Origin: Microtetraspora glauca
GTDB lineage: Bacteria > Actinomycetota > Actinomycetes > Streptomycetales > Streptomycetaceae
Reading direction: 5' to 3'
Length of the DNA stretch: 64,000 nucleotides
NCBI GenBank assembly: GCA_000721275.1
Contig: JOFO01000014.1
Coordinates: 73,707 to 137,706 of the forward strand
The first letter of the stretch is position 1, and every line of letters starts with the position of its first letter. The notes under the pieces are model-generated. The model was given only the letters and a program-made list of their open reading frames with translations. It had not been told where the DNA came from and searched no databases. The position numbers and the translations under genes are program-made. Of this stretch, positions 41,165 through 52,670 are shown in pieces.

Positions 41165-42364
41165 TCAGCCGCGGAGTTCCGCCCGGGCCGCCACGAAGGC
41201 GTCCACCGCGCGGTTCACGTCCTCCGTGGAGTGGGCGGCCGAGAGCTGGACGCGGATGCGGGCCTGGCCCTGCGGGACGACCGGGTACGAGAAGCCGATC
41301 ACGTACACGCCGCGCTCCAGCAGCAGCTCGGCCATCTTCCCGGCCTCGGCCGCGTCGCCGATCATGACGGGCGCGATGGCGTGGTCGCCGGGGAGGATGT
41401 CGAAGCCCTCCTCGGTCATGCGGCGGCGGAACAGCTCCGTGTTGGCGTGGAGCTTGTCGCGCAGGTCGCCGGCGGACTCCAGCAGGTCGAGGACCTTGAG
41501 GGAGGCGGCGGCGATGACCGGGGCGAGGGTGTTGGAGAAGAGGTACGGGCGGGAGCGCTGGCGCAGCAGGGCGACGATCTCGGCGCGCGCGGCGACGTAG
41601 CCGCCGGAGGCGCCGCCGAGGGCCTTGCCGAGGGTGCCGGTGATGATGTCGACGCGGTCCATGACGCCGTGCAGCTCGGGGGTGCCGCGGCCGCCGGGGC
41701 CGACGAAGCCGACGGCGTGCGAGTCGTCGACCATGACCATGGCGTCGTACTGCTCGGCCAGGTCGCAGATCTCGTCGAGCGGGGCGACGTAGCCGTCCAT
41801 GGAGAAGACGCCGTCGGTGACGATCAGCTTGCGCCGGGCGCCGCCCTCGACGGCCTGCTTGAGCTGCTGCTCCAGGTCGGCCATGTCGCGGTTGGCGTAG
41901 CGGAAGCGACGGGCCTTGGAGAGGCGGATGCCGTCGATGATGGACGCGTGGTTGAGGGCGTCGGAGATGACCGCGTCCTCGGGCCCGAGCAGGGTCTCGA
42001 AGACGCCGCCGTTGGCGTCGAAGCACGAGGAGTAGAGGATCGTGTCCTCCTGGCCGAGGAAGGCGGAGATCCGCGCCTCCAGCTCCTTGTGCACCTCCTG
42101 CGTGCCGCAGATGAAGCGGACCGAGGCCATGCCGTAGCCCCAGCGGTCCAGCGCCTCGTGGGCGGCGGCGACGACCTCGGGGTGGTCGGCGAGGCCGAGG
42201 TAGTTGTTGGCGCAGAAGTTCAGCACCTCGCCGGGGCGGCCTCCGGCCGTGACCGCGACGGTCGCGGACTGGGGGGTGCCGATGACCCGCTCGGGCTTGT
42301 GCAGGCCGGCCGCCCGGATCTCGTCCAGGGTGGCGCGGATGTCGTCGCGTACGGAATCGAACAT
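41165..42364 (-). CDS. kbl: Glycine C-acetyltransferase (2-amino-3-ketobutyrate CoA ligase)
   Basis: This 399-aa PLP enzyme splits 2-amino-3-ketobutyrate with CoA into glycine and acetyl-CoA. It matches KBL along its length: [64 protein letters not shown] and the PLP-lysine block [18 protein letters not shown]. The ATG at 42364 lies 3 nt after the tdh stop, so the two are co-translated as an operon for threonine-to-glycine conversion. Confidence 0.97.
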   Translation of the reverse strand: MFDSVRDDIRATLDEIRAAGLHKPERVIGTPQSATVAVTAGGRPGEVLNFCANNYLGLADHPEVVAAAHEALDRWGYGMASVRFICGTQEVHKELEARISAFLGQEDTILYSSCFDANGGVFETLLGPEDAVISDALNHASIIDGIRLSKARRFRYANRDMADLEQQLKQAVEGGARRKLIVTDGVFSMDGYVAPLDEICDLAEQYDAMVMVDDSHAVGFVGPGGRGTPELHGVMDRVDIITGTLGKALGGASGGYVAARAEIVALLRQRSRPYLFSNTLAPVIAAASLKVLDLLESAGDLRDKLHANTELFRRRMTEEGFDILPGDHAIAPVMIGDAAEAGKMAELLLERGVYVIGFSYPVVPQGQARIRVQLSAAHSTEDVNRAVDAFVAARAELRG

Positions 42365-42367
42365 GGG

Positions 42368-43408
42368 TCAGGCTCCCGCAGTCCAGTCGAGGATGATCTT
42401 GCCGCTCTTGCCGGAGGCCGCGTCGTCGAAGGCGGCCTCGTAGTCGGTGTGGTCGTACCGGCCCGTGATGACCGGGGACAGGTCGAGCCCGCCCTCCAGG
42501 AGGACCGACATGGCGTACCAGGTCTCGAACATCTCGCGGCCGTAGATGCCCTTGATCGTGATCATGGAGGTGACGATCTTCGCCCAGTCGACGGCGAAGT
42601 CCTCGCTCGGCAGGCCGAGCATGGCGATCTTCCCGCCGTGGGTCATGTTGGCGATCATGTCGCGCATGGCGTGCGGGTTGCCCGACATCTCCAGGCCGAC
42701 GTCGAAGCCCTCCTTCAGACCGAGGGTGCGCTGGCCGTCGGCGATGGTCTGCTCGCCGACATTGAGCGCGAGCGAGACGCCGGTCTTGCGGGCCAGGTCC
42801 AGGCGCTCCTCGCTGACGTCGGTGATCATGACGTTGCGGGCGCCGGCGTGCTTGGCGACGGCGGCGGCCATGATGCCGATCGGGCCGGCGCCGGTGACGA
42901 GCACGTCCTCGCCGACGAGCGGGAAGGACAGGGCGGTGTGGACGGCGTTGCCGAACGGGTCGAAGATCGCGGCGACGTCGAGGTCGACGGGGACGCGGTG
43001 CACCCACACGTTGGAGGCGGGCAGCGCCACGTACTCGGCGAAGGCGCCGTCGCGGCCGACACCGAGGCCGACGGTGGCGCGGCAGAGGTGGCGGCGGCCG
43101 GCGAGGCAGTTGCGGCACTTGCCGCAGACGAGGTGGCCCTCACCGCTGACGAGGTCGCCGACGGCGATGTCGGCGACGTCACGCCCGACGGAGACGACCT
43201 CGCCGACGAACTCGTGGCCGATGGTCATCGGGGTGCCGATGGTCTTCTGCGCCCAGCCGTCCCAGGCGCGGATGTGCAGGTCGGTGCCGCAGATGCCGGT
43301 CCGCTTGACCTTGATCAGTACGTCCCCGGGGCCGGTCTCCGGCTCGGGCACGTCCGTGAGCCAGAGTCCCGGCTCCGCCTTCAGCTTGACCAATGCCTTC
43401 AATGCCAC
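42368..43408 (-). CDS. tdh: L-threonine 3-dehydrogenase
   Basis: This 346-aa zinc-dependent medium-chain dehydrogenase oxidises L-threonine to 2-amino-3-ketobutyrate with NAD+. The catalytic zinc site is seen in [13 protein letters not shown] (Cys40) and GHEFVGEV; the structural zinc in [15 protein letters not shown]; the Rossmann glycines in [19 protein letters not shown]. It is first in the tdh-kbl operon. The start is a GTG at 43408 with GGGAG close by. A GCACGCGCGCGTGC palindrome lies 37 bp upstream of the start. Confidence 0.96.
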   Translation of the reverse strand: MALKALVKLKAEPGLWLTDVPEPETGPGDVLIKVKRTGICGTDLHIRAWDGWAQKTIGTPMTIGHEFVGEVVSVGRDVADIAVGDLVSGEGHLVCGKCRNCLAGRRHLCRATVGLGVGRDGAFAEYVALPASNVWVHRVPVDLDVAAIFDPFGNAVHTALSFPLVGEDVLVTGAGPIGIMAAAVAKHAGARNVMITDVSEERLDLARKTGVSLALNVGEQTIADGQRTLGLKEGFDVGLEMSGNPHAMRDMIANMTHGGKIAMLGLPSEDFAVDWAKIVTSMITIKGIYGREMFETWYAMSVLLEGGLDLSPVITGRYDHTDYEAAFDDAASGKSGKIILDWTAGA

Positions 43409-43444
43409 GGCTCCCGACGTGCGTGTCCTGTGATGTACGGGTCA

Positions 43445-43462
43445 GGGCACGCGCGCGTGCCC
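43445..43462. terminator. Alternating GC palindrome downstream of the PPTase gene (upstream of tdh)
   Basis: GGGCACGCGCGCGTGCCC is an 18-bp perfect palindrome, 103 nt after the PPTase stop and 37 nt before the tdh start on the same strand. Copies of its core occur near 50.25 and 53.44 kb, always after a gene end. A terminator role is inferred; a protein-binding site is possible. Confidence 0.45.
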
Positions 43463-43564
43463 AAGATCCTCGGGGAGGAATCTTCCGTACCGGGGGCTCC
43501 GGGTCCATCGAGGTTTTCTTAAGCGCGCTCGCAGTTCAGCTTCACGCCGGGGCGTCGCCCCTGT

Positions 43565-44350
43565 TCAGGCGGGCCCCGCGGAGTGCGCGGCGGTGACGAA
43601 GGCGGCGGGAAGCCAACTCGTACGGACGCGTCCCAGCGGGCCCTCGACGGCGACGGCCGCCGCGTGTCCGCCCGCGGTGGGCACGCCGCGCACGGACCAG
43701 CCGGCGGGGAGGGCGGCGGGGTCGCGCTCGCCGAGGTAGTCCTTGGCGAGGGACCGGGCCATGCCGATGCCGAGGCCCTTGAGGTACGCCTCCTTGCGGC
43801 TCCAGACGCGGGCGAAGGCCTCGGGCGCGTGCCCGGCGTCGGCGATCTCGGCGCGTTCGCGCGGGTGGAGGGCGGGGGTCACCTCGCGGACGGTGGTGGC
43901 CTGGGGGAAGGTCTCGACGTCGACGCCGACGGTGCGGGCGGCGATGCCGATGAGGACGACGTCGCCGCTGTGCGAGAGGGAGAAGTGCGGGGCGCCGGGC
44001 GGCCCGTCGACGGCCGGCCGGCCGTGGAGGCCGGCGCAGCCGGGGCAGGGTTCCCTGCGGTACGCGACGTCGGCCGGCGCGACGCCGAGGCGCGGGGCGA
44101 GCAGGCGGCGCAGGGCGATGTGGGCGACGCCGTACCGGAGCCGGTCCGCGACCCGGAGGGGGTTGGCGAGCCGGACGCGTTCCTCGGCGTCGAGTTCGGA
44201 GGGGTCGAGGTCGTCCTCGGCGAGGTCGTCCACCCGGAGCTGCCACAGGTCGACGTCGGTCCCGGCGGGGCCGGCGTCCGGCCCGGTGAGGAGCGTGCGG
44301 GGCGCGAAGGCGGGGTCGCCGAGGGGGGCACCGGGAGAGTCGTCGATCAC
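43565..44350 (-). CDS. 4'-phosphopantetheinyl transferase (Sfp/AcpT superfamily)
   Basis: This 261-aa enzyme moves phosphopantetheine from CoA to carrier proteins of polyketide, peptide or fatty acid synthases. The Mg2+-binding motif GVDVETFPQ and the second motif ARVWSRKEAYLKGLGIG are both intact, as is FSLSHSGDVVLIG for CoA binding. Its length fits the Sfp type, which is usually broad in partner choice. No synthase gene is nearby. The GTG at 44350 follows a TTTAAT -10-like hexamer by 6 nt, so the mRNA may be leaderless; no ribosome site is visible. Confidence 0.93.
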   Translation of the reverse strand: MIDDSPGAPLGDPAFAPRTLLTGPDAGPAGTDVDLWQLRVDDLAEDDLDPSELDAEERVRLANPLRVADRLRYGVAHIALRRLLAPRLGVAPADVAYRREPCPGCAGLHGRPAVDGPPGAPHFSLSHSGDVVLIGIAARTVGVDVETFPQATTVREVTPALHPRERAEIADAGHAPEAFARVWSRKEAYLKGLGIGMARSLAKDYLGERDPAALPAGWSVRGVPTAGGHAAAVAVEGPLGRVRTSWLPAAFVTAAHSAGPA

Positions 44351-44356
44351 ATGGTC

Positions 44357-44362
44357 ATTAAA
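44357..44362 (-). promoter_or_regulatory. -10-like box (TTTAAT) before the PPTase gene, possible leaderless start
   Basis: On the minus strand TTTAAT is followed by 6 nt and the GTG start codon. It is one of few A+T-rich hexamers here, and no ribosome binding site precedes the start. A clear -35 is not evident. Confidence 0.4.
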
Positions 44363-44421
44363 TCAGCGCGGCCGGGGGCGACTTCAGGGCGCCGGACCGG
44401 CTCGCGGGGCGCCGGGCTCGC

Positions 44422-46703
<2,282 letters not shown>

Positions 46704-46722
<19 letters not shown>

Positions 46723-47600
46723 CGTGTGCCGCCGCCCCCGTCGTCCTCGTGCACGCTCCCCGGCCCGTCCAGTATGGCCGCAGCCTCGGACAGTGTGTAC
46801 GGGTCGGGTCGGGTGTCCGGGCCGAGGCGGTCCATGGCGCGCAGGATGTGGCGGGGCGGCAGCCGCCCCCGGAGCCGTGCGGGGACGCGGCGCATCAGCC
46901 GCGCGGTGGCGGCGAGGCGCCGGGTGACGGTGGCGGCGGGCGGCACGGGACGGCCGTAGAGTTCGTGGGCCCAGTCCGGCAGGGTGTCGTACGCCAGGGA
47001 GCTGATCCGTCCCCACACCAGCGCCCGGCCGGGGACGAGGGCGGGCGGCACGGGCGGCTTCCGGAGGAAGTCGAGCACGGCGAACGCGTCCTCGCCGGCG
47101 GCGAGTTCGCCGCGGACCGACGCGAAGTACGCGGCGAGCGCGGCCTCGGTGGCCGGGACGGTCGCCGGGTCGAGCCCCACGAGCCGCGCGGAGGTGCGCT
47201 GTTCGTCCACGTACCGGTCGGCGGTCCGGCCGGTCAGCGGCAGCCCGGAGCGGCGGGCGACGGAGACGTACGAGTCGATCTCGGCGCAGTGCACCCACAG
47301 CAGCAGTTCCGGGTCGTCGACGCCGAGGAGCCGGTGGATCCGCCGCACCCGCGCGCCCGCCGCCTCGGCGGCCTCCCGGGTGCCGTAGCTGAGCGTCCCG
47401 ACGAAGCTCGCCGTCCGCATCAGCCGCCCCCACGGGTCCTCCCGGAAGCTGCTGTTGATCATGACGCCCCGGACGGCGACGGGGTGCAGCGCCTGGAGGT
47501 AGAGGGCCCGCACCCCGGCGATCCACATCACCGGGTCGCCGTGCAGCTGCCAGGTGACGGAGCGGGGCCCGAAGAGCCCGGGATCGGCGTCCTGCCTCAT
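46704..47600 (-). CDS. Oxygenase MpaB-type (DUF2236) protein
   Basis: This 298-aa protein fits the DUF2236 family, which includes fungal MpaB and the rubber oxygenase Lcp group of heme proteins. Visible blocks are DPVMWIAGVRALYLQALHPVAVRGVMINSSFREDPWGRLMRTASFVGTLSYGT and LLLWVHCAEIDSYVSVARRSGLPL, with conserved His and Arg that could bind heme. The protein is soluble and helical. Its substrate is unknown; oxidative cleavage of a lipid or polyisoprenoid is possible by analogy. The ATG is at 47600. Its 3' end overlaps the kinase start, and the VWA gene ends 95 nt upstream on the same strand. Confidence 0.85.
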
Positions 47601-47695
47601 GCGTTCAGGCTACGCGCGCGGAGCCGGAAGGGACCCCGCCGGTCGCGACTCCGCGCCCCTGCCCCCCCCTGCCCTCCTGCCCTCCGGTCATCCGG

Positions 47696-48973
47696 TCATC
47701 CGATCTCCACCACCCGCGCCCACCCCGGCGGCCGGCGCAGGTGGTCGCGGTACGCGTCGTCCTCGTCGGGGCCGGAATGCCGGGGGAAGAGGCCGACGAC
47801 GGTGCGGCACGGGGGCGCGTGCTCGGGCCAGGGGGTCTGGCCGTCGGTGAGGACGACGAGGGCGTCCGGGCGCGGGGTGAGGCGGAGGGCACGGGCGAAG
47901 CCGGCGCGGAGGTCGGTGCCGCCGCCTCCGACGAGGGGCACTTCGGCCTCGGCGCAGAGGCGGCGGGCGGTGTGGGCGGCGGCGTCGCAGGCGATCACGG
48001 TGACGAGGTCGCGCCGGCCGCCGAGGGCGTCGGTGAGGGCGGCGACCTCCAGGAGGGCGCTGCCGAGTTCGGCGTCGGAGACCGAGCCGGAGGTGTCGAT
48101 GACGACGGCGACGTGCGGCGGGGTGCGGCGCAGGCCCGGGAGGACGACGCCCGGCAGGGAGGCGGCGCGCCGGGCCGGCCGGCGGTAGCTGTAGTCGCCG
48201 CCCGTGCCGGCCGAGGAGACGGCGGCGCGCAGGGCCCCGCCGAGGAGTTCGCGCCAGGGCTGGGGCGGGTGGCAGACCTCTTCGGCCCAGCGCTGCCACC
48301 CGGCGGGGGCGGTGCCGGGCCGGCCCGCGATGCCCTGGGCGACGCGGAAGACGACGGCTTCGCGTTCCTGCGGGGTGAGGGCGTCGGCGCCGTCCGGGCC
48401 GAGCTCCCACGGCCGGTGGTGGCCGTCGGCGCCGCTGCCGCAGTCGAGCCAGGCCATGTCGGCGGTGCGGGGCGTGATGCGGACCGCACGGACGTAGTCC
48501 TCCATCAGCAGCCCGGGGGCCAGTGCGAGCATCTCGGGGTGGAGGGCGCCGGCCGGGCGCGGGAGGGGGGCGCCGGGCCCGGCGTCGTAGACGTCGTCGT
48601 TGATCTCGAAGTCGCCGGCGATGTTCATGCGGAGCCGTTCGGCCGGGCCGTCGGCGCCGGGGCCGAGGTCGCGGGCGAGGCGGTCGCCGCGGCCGTGGTG
48701 GTCGCGGAGGAGGTGGGCGACCTCGTGGACCCAGACGCCGGCGAGGTCCCGCACCGGCGTCCGGTCGACGAACGCCGGGGACACGTACATCCGCCAGTGC
48801 CGGTCGACGCCCATGGTGGGGACGTGCCGGGTGGGGACGACCCGCAGGGCGAAGAGCGCGGTGGCGAGGTAGGGGCGGACCCGGACGGCGTAGAGGCGGG
48901 CGGCGTACAGCTTGTCGTGGTCGAGGGCCTGCCCGGCGGGGACCGGCGCGGCTCCGGGGGCGGGGGCGCTCAC
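47696..48973 (-). CDS. DUF2201-type putative metallopeptidase with C-terminal VWA-like domain
   Basis: This 425-aa protein has an N-terminal region with a zincin-like motif, VWVHEVAHLLRDHHGRGD (about residues 80-97), where HExxH would bind zinc. The C-terminal half has VVIDTSGSVSDAEL, the DxSGS of a VWA MIDAS metal site, and ends with PDALVVLTDGQTPWP. Such proteins pair with MoxR AAA ATPases, which are thought to load or remodel metal centres or protein complexes. The GTG at 48973 overlaps the MoxR stop as GTGA, so the two are translationally coupled and very likely work as one machine. Confidence 0.88.
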   Translation of the reverse strand: MSAPAPGAAPVPAGQALDHDKLYAARLYAVRVRPYLATALFALRVVPTRHVPTMGVDRHWRMYVSPAFVDRTPVRDLAGVWVHEVAHLLRDHHGRGDRLARDLGPGADGPAERLRMNIAGDFEINDDVYDAGPGAPLPRPAGALHPEMLALAPGLLMEDYVRAVRITPRTADMAWLDCGSGADGHHRPWELGPDGADALTPQEREAVVFRVAQGIAGRPGTAPAGWQRWAEEVCHPPQPWRELLGGALRAAVSSAGTGGDYSYRRPARRAASLPGVVLPGLRRTPPHVAVVIDTSGSVSDAELGSALLEVAALTDALGGRRDLVTVIACDAAAHTARRLCAEAEVPLVGGGGTDLRAGFARALRLTPRPDALVVLTDGQTPWPEHAPPCRTVVGLFPRHSGPDEDDAYRDHLRRPPGWARVVEIG

Positions 48974-50205
48974 CGGCCGCTCCGCGCCGCCGCCGGCGCG
49001 ACCGCCCGGTGCGAGAGGCCGGCCACCCCGGCGAGCCGTTCGATGGCGGCGGGCACGTCCCAGTCGTCGCGGCGGAGCGCGGCGAGGGTGGTGGCGGGGA
49101 CGACGACGAGGTCCGGCGGGCCGGTCTCGGCGGCGCGGGCGAGCAGGGCCCAGGCGGCGTCCCAGCGGTCACGGGCGGGGCGTTCGCGGACGGCGGCGAC
49201 GACGCCTTCGAGGGCGGCCTGGCGCCGGTCGCCGCGCTCGGGCAGGACGGCGGCGTCCGGGTCGGCGAGCAGGTCCTCCGGGTCGGGGAGGTCCATCCGG
49301 TCGAGCCAGGCGAGGAGTTCGAAGCCGGGGCCGTCGCCGACGGTGCCCCGCACCAGGGCGGACAGCACCTCGCGGGAGACGCCGGCGACGGTCGCGAACG
49401 CGAGGAGCCGCAGGGTCATGTCCCAGCTGCGCGGCGAGGGCCAGGGGCCGCCCCTGCGGGTCTCCTCCCCCGGCAGCCGGTGGACGAGGGTGGGCCGCGC
49501 GCCGAGCAGCCCGCAGACCGCCCGGCGGGCGTGGTCGACGGCCTCGGGCAGCCGCAGCGGGTCGAGGCGGGGCAGGGTGGCGCGCGGCCAGGTGCCGCCG
49601 AGGCCCCGGACGACGACGTCGTGGTCGTGGGTCCAGCGCAGGTGCACGAAGCGGTTGGCGAGCGGGGCGCTCAGCTCCCAGCCGTCGGCGGCGGAGGCGC
49701 GCGGGTTGGCGGCGGCCACGATCCGCACGCCGGGCGGGAGGGTGAGGGCGCCGACCCGGCGTTCCAGGACGAGCCGGAGGAGGGCCGCCTGGACGGCGGG
49801 CGGGGCGGTGGACAGCTCGTCGAGGAAGAGCAGGCCCCGGCCCTCGCGGACGAGCCGGACCGCCCAGTCGGGCGGGGCCATCGCGACCCCGCGGACGGCC
49901 GGGTCGTCGCCCAGGACGGGCAGCCCGGAGAAGTCGGTCGGTTCGTGGACGCTGGCGATGACGGTGGTGAGCGGCAGGCCGAGCTCCTCGGCGAGCCGGG
50001 TGAGGGCCGAGGTCTTGCCGATGCCGGGCTCGCCCCAGAGGAGGACGGGCAGGTCGGCGGCGACGGCGAGGGTCAGCGCGGCCAGCTGCTCGTCGGCGCG
50101 GGGTTCGGTGCGGGTGTCGCCGAGGAGGGCGAGGAGGTCGGCGGCGACGTCGAGCGGGGCGGGGTCGGCGGCGACGGCGGACGGCGCGGAGTTCCGGGAA
50201 GGCAT
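48970..50205 (-). CDS. MoxR-type AAA+ ATPase
   Basis: This 411-aa ATPase has Walker A LLWGEPGIGKTSAL (about residues 55-65), Walker B GRGLLFLDELSTAPPAVQAALLRLVLER, sensor 1 IVAAANPRA and an arginine-rich C-terminal lid. MoxR proteins partner VWA proteins in chaperone-like remodelling. The ATG at 50205 has AGGTGAT 7 nt upstream. Its stop overlaps the start of the VWA partner (GTGA). Two hairpins lie in the 202-bp gap between the upstream gene and this one, so it may have its own promoter. Confidence 0.92.
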   Translation of the reverse strand: MPSRNSAPSAVAADPAPLDVAADLLALLGDTRTEPRADEQLAALTLAVAADLPVLLWGEPGIGKTSALTRLAEELGLPLTTVIASVHEPTDFSGLPVLGDDPAVRGVAMAPPDWAVRLVREGRGLLFLDELSTAPPAVQAALLRLVLERRVGALTLPPGVRIVAAANPRASAADGWELSAPLANRFVHLRWTHDHDVVVRGLGGTWPRATLPRLDPLRLPEAVDHARRAVCGLLGARPTLVHRLPGEETRRGGPWPSPRSWDMTLRLLAFATVAGVSREVLSALVRGTVGDGPGFELLAWLDRMDLPDPEDLLADPDAAVLPERGDRRQAALEGVVAAVRERPARDRWDAAWALLARAAETGPPDLVVVPATTLAALRRDDWDVPAAIERLAGVAGLSHRAVAPAAARSGR

Positions 50206-50230
50206 GGGGGCATCACCTGGGTGGCTGCGG

Positions 50231-50278
50231 GCGTGCCGGGGCACGCGGACGGGTCGAGCGGGCACGCGCGCGCGTGCC
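50231..50278. terminator. Two adjacent GC palindromes after the 497-aa gene
   Basis: GCGTGCC-GG-GGCACGC (50231-50246) and GGCACGCGCGCGCGTGCC (50261-50278, perfect 18 bp) lie in tandem, 130-177 nt after the stop of the unknown gene and 26-73 nt before the MoxR start. The second shares its alternating core with the elements at 43445 and 53421. Confidence 0.45.
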
Positions 50279-50407
50279 GGACGGCTGCTCGCCTGCGGGT
50301 CTGAGCGGGCGAGGGGGCGGACGGGGGTGGGGCTGTGCGGGTCAGCCGGTCCGTGCGGGTGGGAGGTCCGTGCGGGTGAGTGGTCGGTGCGGCGGCGTGC
50401 CCGCGGG

Positions 50408-51901
50408 TCAGCGCGCGAGCGCGTGCCGCGGGTGGCCGCGGTGGTCGAGCGGTCGCGGCGCGGGGTCGGTGGCCCGCGGGCGGCGGGTGCGCCGGGGACG
50501 GCCGCGGTCCGGGTCCGGTACGGCGGGCGGCGGGGGTTCGGGGACGGTGTCGGGGCCGGTGACGCGGAGGCCCGCCCGGTAGAGCCCGTGCAGGACCCTG
50601 CGGGCGGCGGCGCGTTCGAGGGCCTGGCGGAGCGGGCCGTCGCGCAGGACGGCTCCGGGGCCGAGCAGGGCCTCGACGGCGGTGAGGGCGCCGGACGTGT
50701 CGCCGTGCGCGAGGCGGGCGCGCACGGCGTCGAGGTTCTCGGGGTCGCGGTGGGCGGCGTCGATCACCCGCAGGCAGGGCACGGGCGTCCCGGAGAGGGC
50801 CGCGAGCAGTTCCTCGCGGCGGAGTTCGGCCGGGTCGTGGTCGAGGGGCGTGAGGACGCCGCCCACGAGGCCGACGCGGTGCCGGCGGCCCTGGCACTCC
50901 ACGAACCGCGTCCCGGACTCCGGGGGCTCCGCCCGCCCGCCGGGAGCGGGCCGGTGACCGGGGATCAGCGCCTCGGCGACGAGCGGGTGCAGGTCGTCGG
51001 GGGTGATCAGTCCGGCGCGGAGCAGCGCGAGGTCGGGCGGGGTCCAGGTCGCCGCGTCGGGCAGCAGCGGCGGCCGGAGGTCCGGCCGGTCGCCGCGGCC
51101 GGTCCCGGGCCGTCGTCCGGCCGGCGCGGGTGCGGTGCGGACGCCGCCGTCCGGCTCCGGGGTGACGAGCAGCCGGTGCCGGGCCCCGAGGCGTACGAGG
51201 ACGGGGCCGGCGGCCCGGCCGTCGGCGGCGAGCAGCAGCCGCGCCTCGGCGGCCCAGCGGTCCACCGCCCAGCCGGGACCGGGCGGCTCGCCGGCCGGGA
51301 GGGCCGGCCGGCGGTCGGCGCCGGACCGGGCGCGGAGTTCTCCGGCGCGGCCGGCGTCCCACAGGTGCCGGTGGAGGTCGAGCCGGAAGCGGGGGCTGGG
51401 GTGCGGGTGCGGATGGGCGGCGACGGCGGGGGCGTACGGGCTCCGCCGGGGCGGGGGCGGGCCGCCGGGCGGGCCGTCCCAGAGGGCCAGCGAGATCCGC
51501 TGTCCGGCGTCGGCCCAGGCGGGCGCGGTGCGGGCCACGAGGTGGACCGGTCGCGGGCCCCGGCCGCCGGGGGGCTCGTGGTCGGCGTAGACGGCGAGGG
51601 TGACGGTGAGTCCCGGGCGGAGCAGTCCGTCCGGGGCGGTCCTCGGCAGGTGCCAGCGGAGCAGGTCGGGGGCGAGCCGGCGGAGGTCGGCGCGCACGCG
51701 TGCGGCGAGTGCGGTGCCGTGGGTGCGGGCGACGGCCCGGGGGGTCAGGTCGAGGTCCACCGCTGCGGCGGCGCAGGCGCCGGCCCAGTCGCCCGCGAGG
51801 CGGCGGGCGGTCGCGGTCTCGATCATGGAGGGCGGTACGGCGTGGGTGCGCACGTGCCGCCAGAGGGAAAGGCGGGTGTCCTCCCGCACGGGTGTCCCCA
51901 T
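50408..51901 (-). CDS. Unknown protein next to MoxR/VWA genes
   Basis: I do not recognise this 497-aa protein. It is soluble, with a helical N-terminus (LSLWRHVRTHAVPPSMIETATARRLAGDWAGACAAA), a middle region rich in proline and arginine with beta-like stretches (LTVTLAVYADHE, RISLALWDGPPGG), a segment FVECQGRRHRVGLVGGVLTPLDHDPAELRREELLAAL, and a helical part (AVEALLGPGAVLRDGPLRQALERAAARRVLHGLYRAGL) before a basic disordered tail. The ATG at 51901 has GGAG 8 nt upstream. Its place upstream of MoxR and DUF2201-VWA genes on the same strand makes it a candidate substrate or third component of that machine. Confidence 0.75.
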   Translation of the reverse strand: MGTPVREDTRLSLWRHVRTHAVPPSMIETATARRLAGDWAGACAAAAVDLDLTPRAVARTHGTALAARVRADLRRLAPDLLRWHLPRTAPDGLLRPGLTVTLAVYADHEPPGGRGPRPVHLVARTAPAWADAGQRISLALWDGPPGGPPPPRRSPYAPAVAAHPHPHPSPRFRLDLHRHLWDAGRAGELRARSGADRRPALPAGEPPGPGWAVDRWAAEARLLLAADGRAAGPVLVRLGARHRLLVTPEPDGGVRTAPAPAGRRPGTGRGDRPDLRPPLLPDAATWTPPDLALLRAGLITPDDLHPLVAEALIPGHRPAPGGRAEPPESGTRFVECQGRRHRVGLVGGVLTPLDHDPAELRREELLAALSGTPVPCLRVIDAAHRDPENLDAVRARLAHGDTSGALTAVEALLGPGAVLRDGPLRQALERAAARRVLHGLYRAGLRVTGPDTVPEPPPPAVPDPDRGRPRRTRRPRATDPAPRPLDHRGHPRHALAR

Positions 51902-52113
51902 CAGGACGCTCCGTGCGCGGTGAGGACCCCCCATCGGTGTGAGGAGTGAGTGATCATCACGGGCACGGTAGCCCGCTCCGTCCCGGGTGCGCCAGGGGTT
52001 TTCCGCGCCGCTCCCCAGCCGAGAGTCGTTTGGTGCGATTTGACGGGATTTCATGGGGATGTCGGAATGGAAGCGTCGTTGTCCGTCCCCGCCACCGCAC
52101 GACGGGAGCCGTC

Positions 52114-52590
52114 ATGACCGCTGGACCCGAGCCTCTGAGCGAGACCGCCCGCGCGGCGCTGAACCGCGAGCTGTCCGCGCTGAGGACCGAACGGGCGAAC
52201 GTCGCCGCCACGCTCGGCGACGCCGACGAGCCCGGCGACCAGGCCGACGCGGCCGACGAGTTGCAGCGGGCGACGGAGGCCGACCGGCTGGACGCGCGGA
52301 TCGAGGAGATCGAGGCCCGGCTGCGGGAGGGCGCCGCGGCCGGACCGCCGTCCACCGGGACGATCGGCGTCGGCAGCACCGTGCGCGTGCGGTTCGGTGA
52401 CGGCACCGAGTCGACGCTGCACATCGGCGAACTGGCGGACGCGGACGATCCGGACCTGGTGACCGCCGCGAGCCCGCTCGGCCGGGCGCTGCTCGGGCAC
52501 GCGGCCGGCGACGACGTGGCGTACGCGACGCCGCTGGGCCGCACCGCCGTGACCGTCCTCTCCGTGGGGGCGCCGGGCGGCGGCTCCTGA
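52114..52590 (+). CDS. GreA/GreB-family transcript-cleavage-factor-like protein
   Basis: This 158-aa protein has an N-terminal coiled-coil (ETARAALNRELSALRTERANVAATLGDADEPGDQADAADELQRATEADRLDARIEEIEARL), with the acidic tip residues GDADEPGDQ near the end of the first helix, and a C-terminal FKBP-like domain (IGVGSTVRVRFGDGTESTLHIGEL...SPLGRALLGHAAGDDVAYATPLGR). It probably binds the secondary channel of RNA polymerase; whether it cleaves backtracked RNA is not known. The ATG at 52114 has GGGAG upstream. The next gene's frame overlaps or abuts its stop. Confidence 0.88.
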   Translation: MTAGPEPLSETARAALNRELSALRTERANVAATLGDADEPGDQADAADELQRATEADRLDARIEEIEARLREGAAAGPPSTGTIGVGSTVRVRFGDGTESTLHIGELADADDPDLVTAASPLGRALLGHAAGDDVAYATPLGRTAVTVLSVGAPGGGS

Positions 52591-52670
52591 CCGGGTCCGA
52601 CAGCCCCGGCGCGGACGGGGACCTGGAGGAGGAGCGCCGGGCCGACCGGAAGGGCGGCCCGGGCCACACC

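Noticed and set aside
47741..51949. A 1402-codon open frame on the plus strand opposite the MoxR/VWA/unknown genes
   Set aside because: Its translation is low-complexity Gly/Ala/Arg/Val with no domain, and it mirrors three well-supported minus-strand genes. In DNA this GC-rich, stop-free shadow frames are expected.
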